DNA of 11,370 bases from DASRJW01 sp035649435 (GTDB lineage: Bacteria; Krumholzibacteriota; Krumholzibacteriia; G020349025). The stretch lies in the NCBI GenBank assembly GCA_035649435.1, contig DASRJO010000167.1, forward strand, positions 1 to 11,370, written 5' to 3'. This document shows, piece after piece, positions 6,346-11,370 of the stretch. Both the position numbers and the translations under genes were made by a program. Position 1 is the stretch's first letter. The number at the start of each line of letters is the position of its first letter. A model generated the notes under the pieces. The model did no database searches and had not been told where the DNA came from. It was given only the letters and a program-made list of their open reading frames with translations.

Positions 6346-9131
6346 TGCCGAAGAAAACCACCCAGAGGCCAGGCCGGCGCCCGCTTCCGAGCGCTCGCCA
6401 GGCCGCGCACATCTCGCGACCGCCGTCGCGCCGAGCGATCCCCGAGCGGCCGTCTTGGAATCCGGCAACTCGCTCTGCGCCGCGCACGGGTTCGTCGCAT
6501 CGTCCCGAGGTACTCGCACCCGCAGGGGATGCCGAGTCGCTGCGCGTGGCGCTGCAGTGTGGCGCCGACGCCGTCTACTTTGGGCTCCAAGAGGGCTTCA
6601 ACGCAAGAGCGCGCGCGGGCAATTTCGCCCTCGACACGCTCGCCGACACCGTGGCGATGGTGCATGCGGCCGGGGCGCGCGCGTATCTCACCTTGAACAC
6701 GCTCGTGTTCGAGCCCGAGCTGATTCACGTCGAGGCCGTCATTCGTGGGGCAGCGGCGAGCGGTGTCGATGCGTTGCTCGTCCAGGATCCAGCCGTGGCG
6801 CTCTTGGTCCAACGAATCGCTCCCCAAATCGAAGTTCATGCCAGCACGCAGATGACGATTTCGAGCGCAGAGGCCGCGCTTTTCGCTGCGGATCTGGGAG
6901 CGACGCGCGTGGTCCTGCCGCGCGAGCTCTCGGTGCGCGAGATCGCGGCGTTCATCGCCGGCACGGAGCTCGAAACCGAAGTGTTCGTGCATGGTGCGCT
7001 GTGCGTGTCCTGGAGCGGCCAGTGTCTGACCAGCGCCGCGTGGGGTGGACGATCCGCCAATCGCGGGCAGTGCGCGCAGTCGTGCCGCATGCCGTACGAC
7101 TTGCTCCTGGATGGGGAGCCGCACGATCTCGGCGACGTGCGCTATCTCTTGTCGCCCAAGGATCTGGCGGGCGTGCGCGCCGTGCCCGATCTCGTGGCGC
7201 TGGGCGTTCACGGTCTCAAGATCGAGGGGCGGCAAAAGGGACCGCAGTACGTCGCGACATCGGTGAGCGCGTACCGGCGCTGGGTGGACGCCGTGGTCGC
7301 AGGAGACGCGAACACACCGCGTGCGCAAGAACAACTGCAGGACGATTTGCTCGCCATGAGCCTCGCCTTCTCGCGCGGTTTCGGTGACGGATTCCTCGCC
7401 GGTTCCGATCATCAGACGCTGGTCGAGGGGCGGTTTCCGAAACATCGCGGCGCGTACCTCGGGCGGGTCACGAACGTCGGGTCGAACGAAGTGCGTGTGG
7501 CGCGCGATCCGGCTGGACGGCCATGGACGGGGGCGCTCGTGCTCGGAGAGCCCGCTGCAGGGCCACGCGGCGAAGTGAGCGCGCCGCTGCCGGCACTCGG
7601 TGGCGACGTCGGAGCTGCGAGCGGTGCCGCAGTACCGGACGCGAGCGTGCGGCCGGGAATGGGGATCGTGTTCGATTCGGGGGACCCCGAAGACGCGCAC
7701 GAGCCGGGCGGACCCGTGTTCCAAGTGCGTGAAGAAGCTCAGCATCTCGTGCTCGGGTTCGGGTCTCCAGGACCCGACTTGCATCGGGTGCAACCGGGCC
7801 AGCGCGTGTGGGTGACGAGCGATCCAGTGATCGTGCGCGGCACCGAGAGATTGCTGGCGCGGCAGCCACCGCGTGCGCGCACGCCCGTGTCCTTGAGTGT
7901 CGAGGGCGTGCTGGGCGTTCCACTCCGCGTCCGCGCATGGACTTCGACGCACGCCGCCACGATCGAGACCAAGTCGCCGGCACGAGCTGCGACAGGTCAC
8001 GGCCTGAACGCCGAGGTGCTGCACGCCAAGCTCGCCGCATTCGGCGACTCGCAGTTCGAGCTGGCAGAGTTGGATCTCTCACGACTGGCGCCGGGATTGC
8101 AGGTCCCGGTCTCGGAGCTCAAGTCAGCACGCCGCGCACTCGTGGCGCAGCTGGATGCAGGTCATGAGCCGCACGTGGCGGCCGCAAGGCGCAAGCTGCC
8201 CGCTCGCATCACCGCCACTCGCCCCCACTTCGCGCTGCCCGCGCTCGCGCCCCCCGATCGCGAGCCATTCGTCTTGCCGCTCTGTCGTGGCATGCAGCAG
8301 CTGGAGGCCGTGATCGACGCCGGCCTCCCCGAGGTCGAGCTCGACTGGATGGAGTTCGTCGGCTTGGCGCAAGCCGTGGAAAAAGCGCGGACGGCAGGTC
8401 TCAAAGTCACGCTCGCGACATTGCGCGTGCAAAAACCGGGCGAGGCAGCCTTCGACAACCGCCTGGCTCGCCTCGAACCGGACGGCGTGCTCGTGCGTCA
8501 TTGGGGCGGGATGGTGGCCTTCGCGCGCTTGCGCGCCGAACGCCCCGAGCAGTTGGCGCGCTTGCGCATCCACGGTGATTTTTCGCTCAACGTCACCAAC
8601 TCGGTCACCGCGGCGCATCTGTTCGGGTGGGGGCTGGATACGCAGACGGTGTCACACGATCTCGACGAGAGCCAGCTGTTCGCACTGCTCGCGCACGTGC
8701 CGGCGGAACGATTCACCGTCGTCGTCCACCATCGCATCGCGACCTTCCACACCGAACACTGTGTGTACTCGCATCTGCTGAGCAACGGGCGGGATCATCG
8801 CACGTGCGGGCGGCCATGCGAGCAGCACGAGGTAGGGCTGCGTGATCATTTGCAGCAGGTGCACCCGGTCATCGTCGACGCCGGCTGCCGCAATACAGTC
8901 TTCAATTCCAAGCTCCAGAGCACAGCCAAGTCGGTGCCGCGGTTGCTGCGTGCCGGCGTGCGGCGCTATCGTGTCGAGTTCGTGCGCGAGAGTCGGGACG
9001 AAGCAGCGACGGTGCTGGCCGCTTATGCGGCGCTGCTCGCCGGACGCATGCGTCCCGAAGCGTTGCTGCGCGAGCTCGGGGTCGCGGACCAACAGGGCGT
9101 CAGTCCCTCCGCCATGCAGCTCCTGGAATGA
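6345..9131 (+). CDS. U32-family protein with DUF3656, RlhA-like putative RNA hydroxylase
   Basis: This 928-residue protein is annotated in databases as a U32 peptidase, though characterised relatives (RlhA, TrhP, UbiU/V) act in hydroxylation. An Arg/Pro/Ser-rich basic extension (1-52) precedes the U32 domain (from RPEVLAPAGD, residue 53). The signature EVFVHGALCVSWSGQC starts at E212; C220, C227, C243 and C247 form a first cysteine group, followed by LKIEGRQKG. A DUF3656-type middle region (about 380-610) includes a low-complexity Gly/Ala/Pro stretch. The second half ends with C806, C821, C825 and C848 in HTEHCVY...TCGRPC...DAGCRNT. RlhA's C-terminal cysteines are essential for ho5C2501 formation in E. 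coli 23S rRNA, together with Fe-S biogenesis and prephenate. It is longer than E. coli RlhA (about 650-670 residues). The GTG start is the only one available. The U32 family call is firm; rRNA as substrate is inferred. Confidence 0.93.
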   Translation: MPKKTTQRPGRRPLPSARQAAHISRPPSRRAIPERPSWNPATRSAPRTGSSHRPEVLAPAGDAESLRVALQCGADAVYFGLQEGFNARARAGNFALDTLADTVAMVHAAGARAYLTLNTLVFEPELIHVEAVIRGAAASGVDALLVQDPAVALLVQRIAPQIEVHASTQMTISSAEAALFAADLGATRVVLPRELSVREIAAFIAGTELETEVFVHGALCVSWSGQCLTSAAWGGRSANRGQCAQSCRMPYDLLLDGEPHDLGDVRYLLSPKDLAGVRAVPDLVALGVHGLKIEGRQKGPQYVATSVSAYRRWVDAVVAGDANTPRAQEQLQDDLLAMSLAFSRGFGDGFLAGSDHQTLVEGRFPKHRGAYLGRVTNVGSNEVRVARDPAGRPWTGALVLGEPAAGPRGEVSAPLPALGGDVGAASGAAVPDASVRPGMGIVFDSGDPEDAHEPGGPVFQVREEAQHLVLGFGSPGPDLHRVQPGQRVWVTSDPVIVRGTERLLARQPPRARTPVSLSVEGVLGVPLRVRAWTSTHAATIETKSPARAATGHGLNAEVLHAKLAAFGDSQFELAELDLSRLAPGLQVPVSELKSARRALVAQLDAGHEPHVAAARRKLPARITATRPHFALPALAPPDREPFVLPLCRGMQQLEAVIDAGLPEVELDWMEFVGLAQAVEKARTAGLKVTLATLRVQKPGEAAFDNRLARLEPDGVLVRHWGGMVAFARLRAERPEQLARLRIHGDFSLNVTNSVTAAHLFGWGLDTQTVSHDLDESQLFALLAHVPAERFTVVVHHRIATFHTEHCVYSHLLSNGRDHRTCGRPCEQHEVGLRDHLQQVHPVIVDAGCRNTVFNSKLQSTAKSVPRLLRAGVRRYRVEFVRESRDEAATVLAAYAALLAGRMRPEALLRELGVADQQGVSPSAMQLLE

Positions 9132-9155
9132 AACGTTGCCTATCTCGGATTCGAA

Positions 9156-9314
9156 ATGCGGCGCGACATGTTCGGGGCGCATCTGACGGACCCGACCTTC
9201 CGCAGTCACACCCCCGCGAGTCTGGAAGCAAAAAGCTTGCCTGCCATCCGCAAGCGGATCTGGCAGTGGTGGCACCAGCTCGAGGCGCTCGCACACTCTC
9301 CAGACTCGGTATGA
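9156..9314 (+). CDS. Doubtful 52-residue reading frame between U32 and OmpA-like genes
   Basis: An ATG at 9156 opens a 52-residue frame with coding-like composition: mostly G/C third codon positions and a plausible amphipathic end, LPAIRKRIWQWWHQLEALAH. It is in the same frame as the U32 gene, 24 bp after its stop, and the codons between (NVAYLGFE) are also open. No clear Shine-Dalgarno sequence precedes the ATG. A second protein-like stretch, ELQTLEDLLAQTHTLPTLAL, continues from about 9313 in another frame. This could be a small gene, the remains of a longer frameshifted gene, or chance. I recognise no family. Apart from the promoter and hairpin listed separately, this is all I see in 9132-9436. 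Confidence 0.2.
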   Translation: MRRDMFGAHLTDPTFRSHTPASLEAKSLPAIRKRIWQWWHQLEALAHSPDSV

Positions 9315-9336
9315 GCTCCAGACATTGGAAGACCTC

Positions 9337-9365
9337 TTGGCGCAGACGCACACTCTCCCTACACT
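9337..9365 (+). promoter_or_regulatory. Putative promoter of the VWA-OmpA gene
   Basis: TTGGCG (9337-9342), a 17-bp spacer and TACACT (9360-9365) each match the sigma-70 consensus at four of six positions. Initiation would fall near 9372, directly at the first base of the hairpin at 9373-9412. The match is modest; the spacing and the coincidence with the hairpin are what support it. Confidence 0.35.
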
Positions 9366-9372
9366 CGCTCTC

Positions 9373-9412
9373 GAGCCTCGGGGCATTCCGACGATCGGGA
9401 AACCCGAGGCTC
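9373..9412 (+). promoter_or_regulatory. Hairpin in the 5' leader of the VWA-OmpA gene
   Basis: GAGCCTCGGG (9373-9382) and CCCGAGGCTC (9403-9412) form a perfect 10-bp stem, and the 20-nt interior can pair further (TTCC with GGAA). The hairpin ends 24 nt before the ATG at 9437. No T-tract follows, so it is not a good terminator for the U32 gene. A stabilising or regulatory 5' structure is a reasonable reading. Confidence 0.6.
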
Positions 9413-9436
9413 ACGAGATGAAAGAGGGTGGAGCTC

Positions 9437-10591
9437 ATGATTCGGAACCTCGCGCACCTCATCCTGCTGATCAGTTTCTTGCCGACGGCAGCGGCAGCTC
9501 GAGACGATCTCACCTTCCAGGTGACGGATCTCTCCTCGAAGGGTTACGTCCCGCGAGTGCAGACCTTCGTGATCCTCGTCGATGGCTCGTCGTCCATGCG
9601 GGCCAAGACGCACGGCTTCGACAAGATCGATGTGGCGCGAGCGGCGGCGCAGAGCCTGGCTCAAGCCATTCCACCGCTCGACTACCGGGGTGGAGTGCGT
9701 GCCTTCGGCCAGGAGCGACTGTACCCGAACGGGGAAACGACGCTGCTCTATGGTATGGATCGCTACTCTGCCAGTCGCGCCCGCGATGCGATCGATAGGG
9801 TCGAGTGTTCGTATGGGGACACGCCGCTCTCGACCGCTCTCGACGCTGCCGCGCACGATCTCTCCGGTGCCACGGGTGAAACTGCGGTGTTCGTCATCAG
9901 CGACGGCCTCGAGATGGGCAACGATGAGGTCGCAGCCGCACGGCGCTTGCACCAGCGCGCCAACGCGTGCATCTACGCCATCCAAGTTGGCGTGTCGCGG
10001 GACGGCACGGAGATGCTGCAGCGCATCGTCGATGCCGCCGGTTGCGGCGAAGTCGTTCCGGTCTGGGACCTGAAGCAGAAGCATGCCATGTCCCACGTCG
10101 TGATCGCTGGTTTGCTGGCGGGTGATGGCGACCGTGACGGAGTAGCCGACCACAAGGATCGTTGTCTCGACACCGCGGCCGGGACACCGGTCGATGCCAA
10201 TGGCTGTCCGCCCAAGGGCCTCGAGGTCACGAACGATCTTTGGCGTCTGCCGGTGCGGTTCGCATTCGACAGCACCGTGATCGAAGGCGAATACCGGCAA
10301 GCCCTGGACGACATCGCGGTGTACCTGAAGCGCAATAAGCATGTCAGCATGGTCGTCGAAGGTCATGCCGACGGCATGGGGGACGCCCAGTACAACCAGC
10401 GGCTGTCGGAGCGTCGCGCGCAAGTCACGCGCGACTATCTCGTGTCGCGCGGCGTCGCCGCAGGCCGCCTGAGCGTCGAGGCCTACGGCGCATCCCAGCC
10501 GATCGCCGACAACGACAGTCGTGCCAATCGCGCCAAGAACCGCCGCACCCAGTTCAGGATTCTCGGAGAATCCACCGTGACGTCGCGCTGA
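9437..10591 (+). CDS. Exported VWA - thrombospondin type 3 - OmpA-domain protein
   Basis: This 384-residue exported protein has a signal peptide (1-21, cleavage after TAAAA) and a von Willebrand A domain (about 40-215) with a complete MIDAS metal site: D49-x-S51-x-S53, T129 in GDTP and D156 in ISDGLE. A short Asp-rich thrombospondin type 3 repeat, DGDRDGVADHKDRC, follows (about 229-258). The C-terminal OmpA/MotB domain (about 268-380) has VRFAFDS, GHADGMGDAQYNQRLSERRA and NRAKNRRTQF, with the Asp and Arg that bind diaminopimelate in peptidoglycan. It should sit in the periplasm or outer membrane and present a ligand-binding VWA domain while anchored to the wall. I prefer the ATG at 9437 (AGAGGG 8 nt upstream, or GGAG 3 nt upstream) over the GTG at 9428. 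It is probably monocistronic, with its own promoter, a 5' hairpin and a strong terminator. Confidence 0.92.
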   Translation: MIRNLAHLILLISFLPTAAAARDDLTFQVTDLSSKGYVPRVQTFVILVDGSSSMRAKTHGFDKIDVARAAAQSLAQAIPPLDYRGGVRAFGQERLYPNGETTLLYGMDRYSASRARDAIDRVECSYGDTPLSTALDAAAHDLSGATGETAVFVISDGLEMGNDEVAAARRLHQRANACIYAIQVGVSRDGTEMLQRIVDAAGCGEVVPVWDLKQKHAMSHVVIAGLLAGDGDRDGVADHKDRCLDTAAGTPVDANGCPPKGLEVTNDLWRLPVRFAFDSTVIEGEYRQALDDIAVYLKRNKHVSMVVEGHADGMGDAQYNQRLSERRAQVTRDYLVSRGVAAGRLSVEAYGASQPIADNDSRANRAKNRRTQFRILGESTVTSR

Positions 10592-10604
10592 GGTTGTGGC
10601 TTGG

Positions 10605-10646
10605 GTGCCGGAAACCTCGTCGGGAGGTTTCCGGCACGCTCTCTTT
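10605..10646 (+). terminator. Rho-independent terminator after the VWA-OmpA gene
   Basis: A perfect 14-bp stem, GTGCCGGAAACCTC (10605-10618) with GAGGTTTCCGGCAC (10624-10637), has a 5-nt loop and is followed by GCTCTCTTT. It starts 13 bp after the stop codon. The downstream T-run is short and interrupted, but the stem is very strong. Confidence 0.88.
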
Positions 10647-10661
10647 GACAGCCGAGAAAAA

Positions 10662-10692
10662 CTGACCCGAATGGAATGAGCAGTGGTAGAAT
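10662..10692 (+). promoter_or_regulatory. Possible promoter of the FlgD-Ig-like protein gene
   Basis: TAGAAT (10687-10692) matches TATAAT at five of six positions and is preceded by TGG. A partial -35, CTGACC (10662-10667), lies 19 bp upstream, which is slightly long. Initiation would fall near 10699, about 50 nt before the ATG. The element follows a strong terminator, so the downstream gene needs its own promoter. Confidence 0.35.
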
Positions 10693-10748
10693 GTTCTCGA
10701 ACCGTCGGGTCGGTTCCGCATCTGCCTGCCCATCAAGGTAGATCGCTC

Positions 10749-11294
10749 ATGCTCTCATCGAGACACCATTGGACATTCGTCGTACTTCTCGTAGCAGGGT
10801 GCCACTCGGTGCATGCCGACCCCCTGTTCCATGCACCTTTTCGGGCATTCGGCCTTTCGCGAGAACCAGAGAGGCTTGCAACGGGGCCAGAAGAATCGAT
10901 GTCGTTTCGAGACGGAGTTGTCGAGCCAGGTCTCACTTATTGGTACCGTATCGTGCTGCTCATGACTCGTGGATCGGATCTCGTAGCTGGCAAGCTCAGC
11001 GCCACGATTCCTTGGGCCATTTCGTTATCGATGCCGAGCGAGCGGGCGTCTGGACTCGTGGGGGTCACATACACGATTGGAGAGCCATCGACACGAGTGT
11101 CCCTCGGGATCCTGGACGTGCGAGGCCGTCTCGTCCGGATCATCGATGAGGGGATCCGGATGGCCGGGTCATATGAACGATTCTGGGATCGGACAGACCA
11201 TGGCGGCCAGCACTCACCGCGGGGTGTCTACTTCGTCCGGCTTCGCGCGGGAGGAACGACGCTCACGCAGAAGCTGCTGGTCCTGCACCCGTGA
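10749..11294 (+). CDS. Small putative lipoprotein with FlgD-Ig/sorting-like C-terminal domain
   Basis: This 181-residue exported protein starts at an ATG with AAGG 10 nt upstream (10735-10738). The frame is open to 10683, but the signal sequence begins here: basic start, WTFVVLLVAG, then a lipobox VAG-C18. Alternatively, cleavage after VHA (residue 21) would release it. Residues about 30-85 resemble the end of a fibronectin-III-like domain (VEPGLTYWYRIVLL then SATIP). Residues about 95-181 match the C-terminal Ig-like domain typical of FCB secreted proteins: VSLGILDVRGRLVRIIDEG, a Trp-Asp turn, then SPRGVYFVRLRAGGTTLTQKLLVL. The N-terminal strands of the first domain appear to be missing, as if the gene were the shortened tail of a much larger surface protein. 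Third codon positions are clearly less G/C-rich than in the neighbours. Function is unknown. Confidence 0.8.
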   Translation: MLSSRHHWTFVVLLVAGCHSVHADPLFHAPFRAFGLSREPERLATGPEESMSFRDGVVEPGLTYWYRIVLLMTRGSDLVAGKLSATIPWAISLSMPSERASGLVGVTYTIGEPSTRVSLGILDVRGRLVRIIDEGIRMAGSYERFWDRTDHGGQHSPRGVYFVRLRAGGTTLTQKLLVLHP

Positions 11295-11360
11295 GCCAGC
11301 GTTCGCGCTCTCAGCCGAGGCGACTCCGATCGAGACCGATAATAAATCAATGTCCCCGTG

Positions 11361-11366
11361 AGGAGG
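11361..11366 (+). promoter_or_regulatory. Shine-Dalgarno sequence of a gene starting beyond the right edge
   Basis: AGGAGG lies 4 bp from the window edge with no start codon yet reached. Upstream (11295-11360) I see no gene, only a -10-like GATAAT at 11338-11343 without a good -35. A plus-strand gene probably begins within the next few bases outside the window. Confidence 0.55.
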
Positions 11367-11370
11367 CTGT

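Noticed and set aside
6042..8024. A 660-codon open frame on the minus strand across the chorismate mutase and U32 genes.
   Set aside because: It overlaps both recognisable genes in other frames and shows no family motif, signal or plausible ribosome-binding site.
10645..10650. A perfect -35 hexamer TTGACA directly after the terminator.
   Set aside because: No acceptable -10 element lies 16-18 bp downstream; the sequence there reads CCGAATGG. The TAGAAT at 10687 is too far away to pair with it.

Overview
This is a GC-rich chromosomal window from a Gram-negative (outer-membrane) bacterium. The outer membrane is inferred from two proteins with lipoprotein-type signal sequences and an OmpA-type peptidoglycan-anchored protein. 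I cannot name the lineage. The last gene ends in an FlgD-Ig-like C-terminal domain of the kind common in FCB-group lineages such as Candidatus Eisenbacteria, and the rest would also fit a deltaproteobacterial or Myxococcota-like genome. There are ten convincing protein genes, one doubtful small reading frame, and no RNA gene, insertion sequence or CRISPR array.

Region 1 (103-4395) is a cell-surface regulatory module. An ECF sigma factor and its overlapping RskA-like anti-sigma factor run leftwards. Divergently, across a 250-bp gap, run a secreted protein with the N-terminal part of a DUF4331 domain, a lipoprotein with the C-terminal part of the same domain, and an exported TPR protein. Both sides of the gap carry the same promoter-like string, CCATCC-N16-CGTA, which suggests that the sigma factor drives itself and the DUF4331 genes.

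Region 2 (4563-5910) holds a DinB-superfamily protein (plus strand) convergent with a DUF4126 membrane protein (minus strand). A perfect AT-rich palindrome lies between them.

Region 3 (5960-9131) has a stand-alone AroQ-type chorismate mutase (minus strand, upstream of DUF4126) back-to-back with a 928-residue U32/DUF3656 protein resembling the 23S rRNA hydroxylase RlhA. Only 16 bp separate the two start codons. Prephenate, the product of chorismate mutase, is genetically required for RNA hydroxylation by RlhA and TrhP in E. coli, so the pair looks functionally linked. The U32 gene also appears to have a promoter that would produce a leaderless mRNA.

Region 4 (9132-11370) has an exported VWA-thrombospondin type 3-OmpA protein preceded by a promoter and 5' hairpin and followed by a strong intrinsic terminator. 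It is followed by a short lipoprotein-like FlgD-Ig protein with different codon use, and by a Shine-Dalgarno sequence at the right edge for a gene that begins beyond the window.
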